64,000 bases of DNA from Paramecium pentaurelia (Eukaryota > Ciliophora > Oligohymenophorea > Peniculida > Parameciidae). The stretch spans positions 316,165-380,164 of the forward strand of contig CAJJDO010000053.1 in the NCBI GenBank assembly GCA_905183005.1, read 5' to 3'. The translations under genes were made by a program, and so were the position numbers. This document shows, in pieces, positions 12,701 to 24,871 of this stretch (positions are counted from its first letter, which is position 1; each line of letters begins with the position of its first letter). The notes under the pieces are model-generated. The model saw only the letters and a list, made by a program, of their open reading frames with translations. It made no database searches and was not told the origin of the DNA.

Positions 12701-15571
12701 ACTATTAAAAATTATTTGATAATTTAGGAGCAACAAGAATGGTACTTAATGTTATTACAGATTATTCAAAATTACTTAGTAATGAAATGTTATTTTATTT
12801 AATTTCATTTATTAATGTATTACTTAGAAATGGTAATACATAAGTATAGAATACAATTTATACATTTTGTCAAACTCAATAAAAAAGTGAAGTAATGTTT
12901 TAGACATTTGCAAGATATCTAGAGATTGCTGCTACATCTGGAAGAGATATGAATGAAGATTAAGAGGAAGTTGAAATTTAAAAGAAAATTGTAAATTGTA
13001 TTTTGAAATTTTTTTAAAATTGTACTGAGGGACATTATTAAAATATGTAAAATTACATAAGATATTAAAATAATTCAAGAGCATCTAAAGATCTAATCAA
13101 TTTGGTGGCTGATTTATTTAAAAATTATGATAGAACTAAGCAAAATTTTAGTAATTTAATGTGTTGTTTAGATACATTAAATGAATTAGTATAAGGTCCT
13201 TGTTCAGAAAATTAAATAGCAGTGGCAGATTCTAAATTCTTTGATGTTGTATAAGAAATGTTTCCTTTAAGAAAAAATGCTGCAATATAATAAAAAACAA
13301 TTAAAGTTGCAGCAACTAAAAGGGTAAGTGTATTGCCTTCTTAATCTACTTCTAATTTATTAACAAGAGGTATGAAGGCATAATTGTAAAATAAGATATT
13401 GGTTTTGGTTCTTTCATTGTTGGAGAATAGAGAAATTAGAGGAAAGAATTCAATAATTAAAAGAATTATGAGAGTATTACCTATAAATGTTTTAGAAAGA
13501 CATTTAAGTAAAATTTATAAGAAATGGTTTAATAAATATACAGGTGATTATAATATGTAAGCATATGAATTGTTAAAGATTGATGCAATGGAATTAAATG
13601 AAGATGGATAGGAGAATAAGGATTGTGAAATTATTATTTAGAATGGTTTCTATATAATGTTCTTGATTTGTTATTATATGGAAAGTGATGAAGAGATTGA
13701 TTCAGTTTTCATTGGATATAATAAATAATATCTTAAAAGTTAAAATCAGCAGAATTCATTGTTTGATCCAAATTCTACCTTAGGATAATTATTTGCTTTG
13801 GGAATGGAATTGTATGAAATGTCCTTATTAAAAACTTAATAGATGTTTAATGAATTGAATAAGGCCAGAAAGGATGATCCAGAATTTATTATGGAATAGA
13901 TGAAACGTAAATAAGAGGAAAAGAAGAAAAGATTGAAAAAAGCATTCATGTTTTTCAGAGCCAGAACAGCTCATATAGAAGTAGTTAGGGATGATCAAAT
14001 AGAATTAGTTTTTTTCCCATTGTTACCATTTAGTAAATTAAATAAAGATGAGAAACAATCCTTTCAATAAACAGTTGATCGTTCTTCAGCTAAATCAAAG
14101 GTTTAGGATCTGATGGAAAAGAGTCCTGAATTAATCTAAATTATGAGACATGAGGAAGAGATGAATAGATTCTATAAACAATATAAGATTATTGGATTCT
14201 TTGCTAATTATATCTAATTGTGGAAAGATTTAGCATTCTATTTGACTCTTATAATCAATATTATGATTATAGGTTCCTTTTCACATCAATCAGATCCAGA
14301 AAGACCTAAAGATGAAGTTAGTAATGAAGCTTTAAATGAATATATATTTTTTAGAAAGGATGAATGGAATTAAACATAAACTAAAGAATTAATAAGTACA
14401 TTAGGATATGCAATGATGATTTGTTCTTTATTTGTTGTATTATTTGTCTTAGCCAGAATAGCTCCTCTTATTATCAAAAAAGCATTACAAAGAAAACCCT
14501 TATTAGAAGGACAAGGTATGATAAGATTATTATTAAATTGGTTGGCAAAATTCTTTTTTGTAATCTTCTATTGTTTACAAGATTTCCAATTAGTTTACTA
14601 TTTAGGATATGGTGCATTATCTGTAATTGGTACATTAGTACATCCCTTCTTCTTTTGTTTTCATTTGACAGTGATACTTATAAGATATCCAACATTAAGT
14701 AATGTTGTTAGAGCAGTCACAATGCCTTGGTAATAATTAGTACTTACTCTATTACTAATCATAATTATTACATATATATTTACACTAATTGCTTTTTATG
14801 CTTTACAAGAACCCTTTGGATTAGATTGTAAGGAAGTTAGTATTTGTTTTCTATAAATATTTGATAAGAATTTTAAAAATCCTGGAGGTATAGGAGGTGA
14901 CATTACTAATAATAATCCATCTCCTACTTATGAGATCTTTAGATACATTTATGATCAAATTAATAATCTCTTATTAGTTATTATTATGGTAAGTATTGCA
15001 TCAGGTATTATTATTGATACTTTTGGATAATTAAGAGAAGATGAAAATAGAATGAATAGTGATATAAAAGATAAGTGTTTTATTTGTGGTTAAGAGAAGT
15101 AATTAATATAATATATAAATAATTTAGTATAATTTTTGAAAGAAGTTCTGATGGTTCATCTGGTGGATTTAAGAATCATATAAGACAGAATCATTATATG
15201 TGGAATTATTTATATTGTATATATAAATTAATAAATTATTAATAGATATTGCATATTTATAATGGAAAGATCCATAAGACTATTCAGGTATAGAATCATA
15301 TGTGGATAAAAAAATAAAAGATACTGATTTGAGTTGGATTCCTTTTGGAAGAGCAAGAGAATTATAAAAAGGAGAGGATGAATAAGAAAAATAAGCTAAA
15401 TAGATGGAATAATCCTCTAGTAATATTGTATCATTATTGACATATTCAAATGATATAATTTAAGCACTAAAAGAAAAGAAAGAAAAAAGAAAACAACATT
15501 TCACATAATAAACTCAACCAACACAATTTAAGGAGTAAATTGTATCCCACTAATCAATGGCTTTAATATGA
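6742..15571 (+). CDS. IP3-receptor/ryanodine-receptor-type Ca2+-release channel
   Basis: Predicted 2,881 residues after removal of seven introns: 6831-6853, 6935-6957, 7115-7142, 11250-11277, 11294-11317, 15099-15127, 15217-15245 (23-29 nt). The length is an exact multiple of three. The N-terminal region resembles the IP3R ligand-binding/MIR segment (for example VAQGKYLDV), the middle is large and helical, and the C-terminal part has a cluster of hydrophobic helices from about residue 2450. The pore filter is GGIGGD at ~2673-2678, matching the GGGVGD/GGGIGD of IP3R/RyR, followed by the last helix and a CFIC-G...H-x-x-x-x-H tail seen in this superfamily. Paramecium is known to carry many such channels, on ER, contractile vacuole and alveolar sacs. 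A Glu-rich run lies near 9945. The 3' part lies in the 1,054-bp duplicated segment. Confidence 0.93.
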
Positions 15572-15958
15572 ATATCATTTTATAACTCCATAAACTTATT
15601 AAATTGTTAATAAATTAGTTCTTATTTTAGGTTTCTTTCTCTTTTTTTTTTAATTATTAATATAATGTTGTTAATGGTAATTCTTTACTTAATTTTTCAG
15701 AATAATAATCACTCAAAGATATGGATTTACTCCCTTTATTTGATTAGTATTCATTTTTAGTGCTCTCCAAAGTTTTTTATTGTTCTGATTCTGATCTTAT
15801 ATTTGATGTTATTTTTTCTATTTTATTCATCAATCTATCAAAAATTGGATATCTTTCAGTCTTGTTTGATCTTCTACTCGATAGATTTATAGGAGTAATA
15901 TAAGGTTTTTATTGAATTTATTAACAATTTATACTAGTGTTATTATTGAATGTTATAT
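14905..15958 (+). repeat. 1,054-bp exact direct repeat, copy 1
   Basis: The sequence from 14905 to 15958 recurs at 15960-17013 (offset 1,055) with no difference that I could find. It spans the end of the Ca2+-channel gene and the 3' end of the convergent kinase gene. Only one ambiguous base separates the copies, which fits an unmerged assembly overlap. Confidence 0.95.
15575..15958 (-). pseudogene. 3' fragment of kinase gene (copy 1)
   Basis: Minus-strand copy of the kinase C-terminal tail: the equivalent of 16630-17013, cut at the N. It contains the tail text LSSRRSNKTERYPIFDRLM and stops at TGA 15575-15577, three bases beyond the channel gene's own stop. Very likely an artefact of the join and not a second gene. 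Confidence 0.8.
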
Positions 15959-15959
15959 N
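15959..15959. other. Single ambiguous base (N) at probable contig join
   Basis: The only N in the window. It lies exactly between the two copies of the 1,054-bp repeat; the equivalent position after copy 2 (17014) is A. Confidence 0.95.
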
Positions 15960-16626
15960 ACTAATAATAATCCATCTCCTACTTATGAGATCTTTAGATA
16001 CATTTATGATCAAATTAATAATCTCTTATTAGTTATTATTATGGTAAGTATTGCATCAGGTATTATTATTGATACTTTTGGATAATTAAGAGAAGATGAA
16101 AATAGAATGAATAGTGATATAAAAGATAAGTGTTTTATTTGTGGTTAAGAGAAGTAATTAATATAATATATAAATAATTTAGTATAATTTTTGAAAGAAG
16201 TTCTGATGGTTCATCTGGTGGATTTAAGAATCATATAAGACAGAATCATTATATGTGGAATTATTTATATTGTATATATAAATTAATAAATTATTAATAG
16301 ATATTGCATATTTATAATGGAAAGATCCATAAGACTATTCAGGTATAGAATCATATGTGGATAAAAAAATAAAAGATACTGATTTGAGTTGGATTCCTTT
16401 TGGAAGAGCAAGAGAATTATAAAAAGGAGAGGATGAATAAGAAAAATAAGCTAAATAGATGGAATAATCCTCTAGTAATATTGTATCATTATTGACATAT
16501 TCAAATGATATAATTTAAGCACTAAAAGAAAAGAAAGAAAAAAGAAAACAACATTTCACATAATAAACTCAACCAACACAATTTAAGGAGTAAATTGTAT
16601 CCCACTAATCAATGGCTTTAATATGA
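15960..16626 (+). pseudogene. 3' fragment of Ca2+-channel gene (copy 2)
   Basis: Repeat of the last part of the channel gene, from just after the GGIGGD pore motif through to the stop. It includes duplicates of both terminal introns and lacks any start. Probably an assembly duplicate. Confidence 0.85.
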
Positions 16627-17013
16627 ATATCATTTTATAACTCCATAAACTTATTAAATTGTTAATAAATTAGTTCTTATTTTAGGTTTCTTTCTCTTTT
16701 TTTTTTAATTATTAATATAATGTTGTTAATGGTAATTCTTTACTTAATTTTTCAGAATAATAATCACTCAAAGATATGGATTTACTCCCTTTATTTGATT
16801 AGTATTCATTTTTAGTGCTCTCCAAAGTTTTTTATTGTTCTGATTCTGATCTTATATTTGATGTTATTTTTTCTATTTTATTCATCAATCTATCAAAAAT
16901 TGGATATCTTTCAGTCTTGTTTGATCTTCTACTCGATAGATTTATAGGAGTAATATAAGGTTTTTATTGAATTTATTAACAATTTATACTAGTGTTATTA
17001 TTGAATGTTATAT
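15960..17013 (+). repeat. 1,054-bp exact direct repeat, copy 2
   Basis: Second copy of the segment at 14905-15958. Its right end runs directly into unique kinase sequence, whereas copy 1 ends at the N (15959), as expected if two contigs sharing an overlap were placed end to end. Confidence 0.95.
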
Positions 17014-18127
17014 AATTTAATAAAATTATAATAAAATACAATATTATCTTATTTTTCATCTTCTATTGTCATATTTATTTTAATTTCACTGTTTGCTGTC
17101 TAAGAATTTTATTCAATCAATTGAGCCTAAAATTAATCTGATGCTATATCAGCACATGTTTATCCTCCAGATTATATAATTTAATCCAAAAATAAATAAT
17201 AAGCAGTAGTGGCATCATTATGTTAATTTGAAATTAAACATTAATATATATATTTTTTTGAATATCCCAATTTTTCTACTTAATTAACAACATTGTTATC
17301 TATTGGTATTTTATGTTATCCAATTAAAATTCCTTGCTTAATTTAAAAACTAGTTTTATATAAATTAAACCAAGAATGTTTTCTAATTTAATCAATGTTT
17401 GGTCTATTTTCAGGATTTGGATTTAAAATTTATATTAAAAGATCTTTTGCAACATTACTTAAAAAATTAGGAACCTTATAATTGGCTGATAGAATTTTTT
17501 TGTATAATTAATTTGTATTTGCATCTTCAAAAGGTAAGTATCCACACAACATCACAAATAATACTACTCCACTACTCCATATATCTGCTTTTAAACCACT
17601 GTAAAGTTTTCCTGATATCATTTCAGGTGCTGCATAACAAGGTGATCCACAAGCTGTCTTTAATAGATCATCATAAGTATTAGAGAGACCAAAATCAACA
17701 ATTTTCATTCTTCCTTTTATTAAGAGATTCTCTGGTTTTATATCTCTATGAACTATTTTTAATTTGTGTATATATTCTATTCCTGATAATAGTTATTAAA
17801 ATAAAGCACATGCATTTATTTCTGGTATTTTTTTATTTTTAACAATTCAACTAAAAAGCTCTTTTTGACAATATTCCATCACAATAAAATATATTTAGTT
17901 GTCTCAAAAACCTCATATAACATAATAATATTTGGATGTCTAACAATTTTCAATATATGTAATTCGCGTTATACTCTTTCTATATCAATAATATCAACTA
18001 ATCGTGATTTATTGATAATCTTAATGGCCACAGTTTGCTAAGTAGGGATATGAACTGCTAATTTCACTTTTCCAAAAGTTCCAGAACCTATAGTTTTACC
18101 AAATTTATAGTTGCCAATACATTTCAT
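16630..18127 (-). pseudogene. CAMK/SNF1-like Ser/Thr protein kinase, frame disrupted
   Basis: Starts MKCIGNYKFGKTIGSGTFGK with glycine loop (GSGTFG), VAIK lysine, HRDIKPEN catalytic loop, DFG (VDFGLS), activation segment CGSPCYAAPEM and W-S-S-G-V, so all core kinase motifs are visible. The reading frame breaks in subdomain V: near 17885-17895 the frame shifts (one extra T in a TTTT run would restore it) and an in-frame TGA lies at 17847-17849 after ELFS; a glycine is also missing in QK-ELF. A further frame change occurs around 17014-17040, before the tail KPYITPINLSSRRSN. No ordinary-length intron explains these. Either a recent pseudogene or local sequence errors. Confidence 0.7.
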
Positions 18128-18496
18128 AATATAATTTATAATAATCACATTATTATATCATAGAATCATTTTTTAAATCCCATACAACACCCACTTAACC
18201 ATTCCTAATACAATTATAATCATCTTATATTCTATGTATTTAAATTATGTCATTTTTTAAATTCAAATTCAATCATCTTATTTACTATATACAAAAATTT
18301 GATTCCACTTATTTTTTATTTCAATTTATTATATAATTATATAATCTAAAAATACTAGATTGAATAATTATCTAAAATGAGAATATTAAATGTGGTTTAA
18401 AAACATAATATTATTTATGTATTCATAGTTTAATTATATATATAGACATATTTATTAATTTTATTTAATATAAAATGTATGAATTATATGTATATT
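18128..18496. other. Intergenic spacer, no gene seen
   Basis: AT-rich 369-bp spacer between the kinase start and the TOP3 stop, both minus strand. It should contain the kinase promoter and TOP3 3' end; no distinct element was recognised. Confidence 0.6.
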
Positions 18497-19213
18497 TCAG
18501 TATTTTTCAATTTTTATTATAAGGGAATTTTTATTAATATTAGATTTATTTTTATTATAAAAGTTCCTATTTTATTAATGATTATTGAATGGATATTTTT
18601 CATTATTTTATTGTTTAGAAACAAATGAATTTTAATTTGAATCTTTATTTTATTATTTCCAATCTGTTTTAATAATTTATTGACAACCTGGATATAAACA
18701 AAAAAATGATGTTTAATGAACTTAATTATAATTTTCATTAAATTAAATTGAAAATAATGTTGATTCACATTTAGCACATCTTTTATCAACTATTTTTATT
18801 GATTTAATAATATCAGGTAGAAAAATTGCTTAATTACATTAGGGATATGAAGAACATCCTAAAAAATTAGATTTTTTTATTTTTGAATATCTTATTTTCA
18901 TGAAATTCTAGCATAATTTACATTAAAAACAATTATCTTTATTTTATGTAGTAGATTGATTAGGAATATCTTCTTAGATTTAACAAAGTTTGGGACAAAT
19001 CTTAATTAAATTTCCAGTTAACTATTTATTAGTAACACATTAGGAATTACAAAATTAACAAATTGAAGGAAATGATGTTGAATTTTTTGGTAAATCTTCT
19101 GATTTCTTATTTTTTTAATTCTTTGTATATTTAATTATTCTTTATTAATTCTGGGTAGTTTCATCTGCTTCATCAGATTATATTCTATGTTGATTATTAT
19201 TATAATTATAATA

Positions 19214-19249
<36 letters not shown>

Positions 19250-21156
19250 ATTGTCATCATTATTATTGTCTTCATCATAATTCTTTAGAGCTTCCAAATA
19301 TTATCCAAAAGTCTTTATGATTAATTTTTATTTTTCTTACAGTTATTTTAAAATGATAGTCATTTCATCTATAGTTGCTTAAACTATTTAAGATTTGTCT
19401 TTCTTACCTAGGGCTACTTCATTCATTCTTTGTTCCATAATGGCTCTTAGAAATGGTTAATGCAAAGTAAATCCTAAGATTTCATAAGATTCAACTAAAG
19501 CTAATCCTATTCTAGTAGGTTTAATGATTTAACCTCTTTTAATTGCATATTCTCTATCTTAAATTGTATTGATATGTTCATGAATTGTCGCATCAGTACC
19601 TATACCATTTTTATCCATTAACCCTATTAGTTCAGCTTCAGTCATAGGTTTAGGAGGTGATGTTGATCCTTTTTAAAGTGTTAATTTTATTTTGATAGAA
19701 TCTCCACATTTATAATTAGGAACTTATGATTAAGACCATTCATCATATATATATATTTCTAAGTAATTCTTTTCTTTGATAACTAAACCAGTTTTTGAGA
19801 ATGTTTCATCATTAATTTATAAAGTAATAGTAGTTTCTGATCCTTTGGCATTTTTAGAACAACAAGCTAAAAAATGTCTAGTAATAAGTTAATAGACATC
19901 CCATTCTGTTTTATTTTAAGCTTCACTTTCAATCATCATTTTAACAGGATGTATAGGAGGATGTGCTTTATCATCCTTATTTCCAGCTTTAGGATATTCA
20001 AAAGCAAAGTTAATTAAATTAGTTGCATATTCTCCCCATATAGGATGATTTTATTAATCTCTGATGATAGTTTATAAATTAATAGTTGGTGGAAATTTAT
20101 TGGTTTCAGTTCTTGGATAACTAATATATCCTTTATTATATAATCTTTCTGCTAATTCCATAGCTTTATGGGCTGAAATCTTTAATTTTTTAGATGCCAA
20201 TTTTTCAAATTCTATAGTACATAATGGATAAGGTTTCCATTTTTAGACATCTTTTTATTAGACATTAATCACTGTTGCACAATCTTAATAACATCTTTCA
20301 AATAATAAGACAACAATCAATTCATCAAATAAATGAGTACGATCCCAATTATATATACATTTTTAATCATCTTCACTTTAAATAAACCAAAATTATTCTT
20401 TTATAAAAGAGTCTATCTCTTTCTATCTTTAAACAACAAATCCAAGTGTAGGAATTTAACAAGGACCATAACTTACAATAGAAGTTAAATTAAATTATTT
20501 TTAAAGTAATAATGTTTAAAATCTAGTAAAAGATGCACCTATTCTTAGATCTATCTCTTATCTTGCTATTACAGAATTTGATAAGTTTTCATCTGGATAT
20601 TTTAATGTATCTAAAGCCTAAAATTATAATTTATTATTATTAAATTTTACTCTTCGAACATCAACATAAGTGACAGCTGAAAAATGAGCTCGATATACTT
20701 AAATATTTGGATTTGATTCTTTACATACTTCCATTACTTCAAATGCTATATTTTCACCTTCTCTATCACAATCTAACCAAAGTATTAACCTATTACAGAT
20801 TGAAGCAAAGTTTTTTAGATTCAATTCTAAGTTTTCTAATTCCTATATAATACTTACTTACACTTATCATTTGATATATTATTTTCAATTTCAGCTTCCT
20901 TTAAAATTATGATTGGATCCCACTTCTCCCAATTCTGGTATTTTTATGGATACTTCAAATTCTTCAAGTGTCCAGAAACAGAGGTTATCCACATCTCTAC
21001 TTCCACATCTTTTAATCTATAATCCAACTTAAATAGCTTATTAAATGGAGATTTGGTTTCTTCAATACGATGATCTTTACTAAGCACATTAGCTATGGAT
21101 CTAGCCACAGATGGTTTCTCTGCTACATTAAGAACCTTTATTTTATCATTCTTCAT
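18497..21156 (-). CDS. TOP3: DNA topoisomerase III (type IA) with C-terminal zinc fingers
   Basis: 877 residues after a 26-nt intron at 20836-20861. The N-terminus KVLNVAEKPSVARSIANVL is the Toprim start of eukaryotic TOP3; the Toprim acidic motif WLDCDREGEN and the active-site segment SYPRTETNKFPP (Tyr338) are present, as is the DKNGIGTDATIHEHI helix. After the core come an Asn-rich linker encoded by trinucleotide repeats and a tail with several Cys-x-x-Cys clusters (for example CQFCNSQC, CPQC-like and CAKC), as in TOP3-alpha. The enzyme passes single strands and, with a RecQ helicase, dissolves recombination intermediates. It is divergent from the calpain gene, with 56 bp between the starts. 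Confidence 0.95.
19214..19244. repeat. TTA/TAA trinucleotide microsatellite in TOP3
   Basis: Run of TTA triplets on the plus strand. On the coding (minus) strand it reads as AAT repeats and gives a poly-Asn linker between the topoisomerase core and the zinc fingers. Confidence 0.85.
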
Positions 21157-21212
21157 AAAATTAGTTGAACTAAATTACCTTAGTACTTGTTTTAAAATTA
21201 TTCATTTATTTA
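21157..21212. promoter_or_regulatory. Short divergent promoter region, TOP3/calpain
   Basis: Only 56 bp separate the minus-strand TOP3 ATG from the plus-strand calpain ATG, so both promoters and 5' leaders must lie here or overlap the genes. No defined box is visible. Confidence 0.5.
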
Positions 21213-22536
21213 ATGATCGACTAAGAATTTCCACCAACCATTGAGAATGTAGGCAAAAAGAAAAACTTATCTTGGAAATCATTTAATGATTTTCCCCTTT
21301 TTGTTGAATAAAGTTCTTAATTTCCAAAACAAGGGAAATTAGGTAATTGTTATTGGATTGCACCATTAGTTGCTGTATATGCTGCAAAGTATTTATCTTA
21401 TAAAATATAAGACCATAATAAATATAATCACTTTTTCAATCTCATGATAGCAATTTTACAACAGTAAGATTTTGTATTGATGGAGATTGGTAACTTATTA
21501 CAGTTGATCATCATTTTCCTTTCAATGAAGAGAAATAAAAGGTAGCTTATAGTAAATTAGTGGATGGTGCATTATGGGCTATGATCTTAGAAAAGGCTTG
21601 GGCAAAATTATATGGTTCTTATTAACAAATAAGTGCTGGGTTCAATAGGTATCCTTCTAAAAATATCTTAATCTTAGAACTACTTTTAAAGTATTAACTG
21701 GAGCACCAACAAACAAGTTCCGAACAAGAGATCCAAATTTCAAAGAGATTATTTATGAAATTGGTGCATTACGTTTTCCAGTTGGTGCAAACAGTAAAAA
21801 ACAATAGATGGATAATATTTTTGCAACAAATCATGCTTATTCAATTCTTAAAATTGAAGATAATTAAATTATTGTTAGGAATCCTTGGGGATTGAAAAAT
21901 AGAGATTAACATACTTTAACCTTAGATGAATTTAAATAAAGATTTGCAAGTATTGAGTGTTGTTATCATTTTGATGGATATTAATATTAAAGTGAGAAAG
22001 TAACTTCAGATGTAATGGAACCTGTTTATTTTGAAATTGAAATTAAGACTCCAGGAAATTATTTTTTTACAATAAACTAAAAAAATAAAAGATGGTTTCG
22101 TAATAAACCACATTTAAAATATGTTATATCACCTAGTTAAATTTAAATGATTTATGGTGATACAATTATGAATTAATAGAATCATCAATCCAATAAAGAA
22201 TTATGGATCAATTGGAATTTTAATAGACCTTGTAAAATTTATATCATCTGTCAAATTGATTGGTAAAATATTGCAATAAATGAATTCATTTTCAATACTT
22301 ATGGTCCAGAATTCAGTCAAAAAAGAGTTTAGGATATTATTAAAAGGAATGAAGATATCAATAATCTTGGATAAATACAATTTGTATAAAGAGACTCAGA
22401 AAAAGAGTAAGAAGAAGAAGAAAAGTTAAATTAAAATCAAGAGGTAGTATTTCAATAATAAGAAAATGCATAAATAATTTCATCTCTACCCTAATAGAGA
22501 GAGCGTAAAAGTTGTGGATAATGTTCAATTTATTGA
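21213..22536 (+). CDS. Calpain-like cysteine protease
   Basis: The catalytic core is recognisable: KQGKLGNCYWIAPLVAVYAA carries the active-site Cys (Cys46), ATNHAYSIL the His and VRNPWG the Asn, followed by a beta-rich C2-like segment and an acidic/Gln-rich tail. Intron 21649-21677 (29 nt) is clear. Frame between residues ~59 and the conserved VRFCIDGDWQ needs either a 62-nt intron (21389-21450, unusually long here, giving 410 residues) or one extra T in the T5 run near 21435; the second keeps a plausible calpain peptide (YLSQKIQDHNKYNHFF) in the protein. Calpains cut regulatory proteins in a Ca2+-linked way, though no EF-hand is seen. Confidence 0.85.
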
Positions 22537-22558
22537 TAAATATAATTTTATTATTAAA

Positions 22559-24758
22559 ATGTCAGTTATGAGTTAGAATAATGATCCTTCCATTAAATAG
22601 AGAGACAATAATCGTCAACAAATCACATCTCTAAGTAAGCATTACTAAATTCATAATCTAGATCAATTATCTAATATGTATGGCAAATCTAAACCTGGTG
22701 AATTGGCATAATCACTAGTTTATGGTGATAAACCAAAAAAAGAAAACAATCGTCCTTCTAAATAAATGTAAACAACTGTCTTTGAGAAACCTAATCAATG
22801 GTAAACTAGAACAGTAGCTGTATCTCCTTCTAAATTTACAGTTCTTTCATAATAACTATATAATCATATCCCAAATACATTGGAAGCCTAGAAATCTTAA
22901 AGAGCCTTCCATGTTAAAGATTAAAAATTGTTATTATCTCCTGAAAGATTACATTCTTTACCAAATTAAAATGGAGATAAAACTCCTGAAGTCTGCAATA
23001 GACTTATTGAATATAAAACATTTGTGAGTGATAAAAAATAAACACTTAAAGATCAATTGGATGCTGAATACTTGAGTCAATGCAGTTTTTAACCATAAAT
23101 AGATGAAAAGAGTAGAAAAATGGCCATAAAAGCTACTAATCAAGAAGTTCGCTCTGCAGATGAATTTCACGAATAGTAAATGAGACATCTTCAAAAAGTC
23201 AATGAAAAGAGAGATATACTCTTAAAATAATAAGAGGAAGATGAAAAGGCAGAATTGTCTAGTCCAAAATTAACAGTTAAAACTTAGAAATTAACATTAA
23301 AATATTGTGAATAGCCTCTTGTTGAAAGATTACATGAAGTAAAATCTAAGACTTAAACATTACCTGATTCTACATTAGGTCATTCATTTAAACCATAAAT
23401 ATCAAAGAAATCTAAGGAAATTAAAAGAGATGAATCAGTTTAAGATTTCTTATATAATGATGCTAAAAATAGATTAGAATAAAAGAAATAAACTGAAACA
23501 ATGATTCCATAATCAGTAATATAACCTACTGACAAGAGTTAATCTTGGTTTGTTTAAAGATTCATTAAGGAATTCTATTATTAATTAAGTGGTTTGGATA
23601 GAGTATAAGAAACAAAAGATTATTCAAAGATTTATTAGGATGACTTTTAAAAAATATTAGAAGGTCTAGGATTTGGATAATGTGATATGTTATGGAATGA
23701 ATTAAATAATGGATTTTATGTTTTATCAAGAAATCTACTTGTTATTTTATTAGCCATCTAAGCAGTACCATAACACTTAATAGAAATACCTTTGTATAAA
23801 CCTAAAGTAGAAGAAAACATTTAAGTAAAGTCCAAATATTAATGTGATGAAAATGGAAATTTAATATTGAGTGTTAGTGATTGTTAAGAATTACATAAGA
23901 TGTTCTACAAATTATATTTAAATACTAAATAATAGAATGGAAATGGAGTTAGAAGAAGAATGGCTCGCTCTCCATAGCCAGAGATCAGATGTGGATCACC
24001 AAAGATATCAGATAGAACTAAATAATTGGCTGAAGCTAAAAGATAAGATTCATCATTATTTGACTGGTTCAGTTAATAAGAAGAAAAGAAAAAATAGGGT
24101 TTGGAAGAATTAAAGAAATAAGTAGAAGAAGAAAGAATGAAGGAATGTAAATCTATTTAGAGAGAAATTACAATAGATTTACATTAATTAGCTAAACCTC
24201 TTTAAAAATAAGAGGATAGAACAACTGTAGATGTTGAATTCGATAATCAATAATAACATTGCACATTCCAACCTTAAATTAGTAAGCCTGTCTAAAAGAC
24301 TCCTGCAAGTAATTATGCTGTATAGGAGATGGAGAAATAAGCAGCTAGAATGAAAGAAGCTAGATTGAGATAGAAGACTCTTACAAATTTAAAAAATAAG
24401 GGAACTACTACTAATAATAATATTAGATAAAAGGAGAAATGTCTTACTGAAAATGAACTCAATAATGAACCTAAATAAAAGAAGAATAAGAGTAGACCTA
24501 TTAGTGATAAGAGTACTCCAATGTTGTATGTGGATGTTAAGATTGAGGATGGTAAAAGTGCAAGGATTGTAGTATTTGAAGGGGATACTTCTGTCAGTTT
24601 GGCTAATAAGTTTGCTAAAGAACATAGTAATTATAAATTTTAAATATTAATTAGAATTGGATGAGAATATGAAGGAAAAACTGAAAGATTTACTAGATTA
24701 ATAGATTAATTCTTATTTGATGAAGATTGAGGAAGAATAAGAGTAGGAAGATGATTGA
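22559..24758 (+). CDS. F-x-P-Q-I repeat protein with coiled-coil C-terminus
   Basis: 723 residues after a 28-nt intron at 24627-24654. Highly charged and Gln-rich. It carries three copies of a short motif, SFQPQIDEKS, SFKPQISKKS and TFQPQISKPV, of the F-x-P-x-I type common in ciliate and flagellar proteins, plus Lys/Glu helices around residues 520-560 and at the end. A 27-nt GTAAGC...TAG stretch at 22635-22661 looks like an intron but is a multiple of three without TGA, so it can also be read through. It starts only 22 bp after the calpain stop. No known enzyme domain; a structural or ciliary role is only a guess. Confidence 0.8.
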
Positions 24759-24871
24759 TATATATATATATACTTAAGATATAAATAATATATTTTAAAA
24801 TGTATGTCAAATTTTTGACAAAGTGACAAGTACACAATTAAATAATAGTGGAATTAAATAATTTTATAGTA

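Noticed and set aside
19190..19260. CRISPR-like or tandem array
   Set aside because: Only a trinucleotide microsatellite inside TOP3; no spacer/repeat structure.
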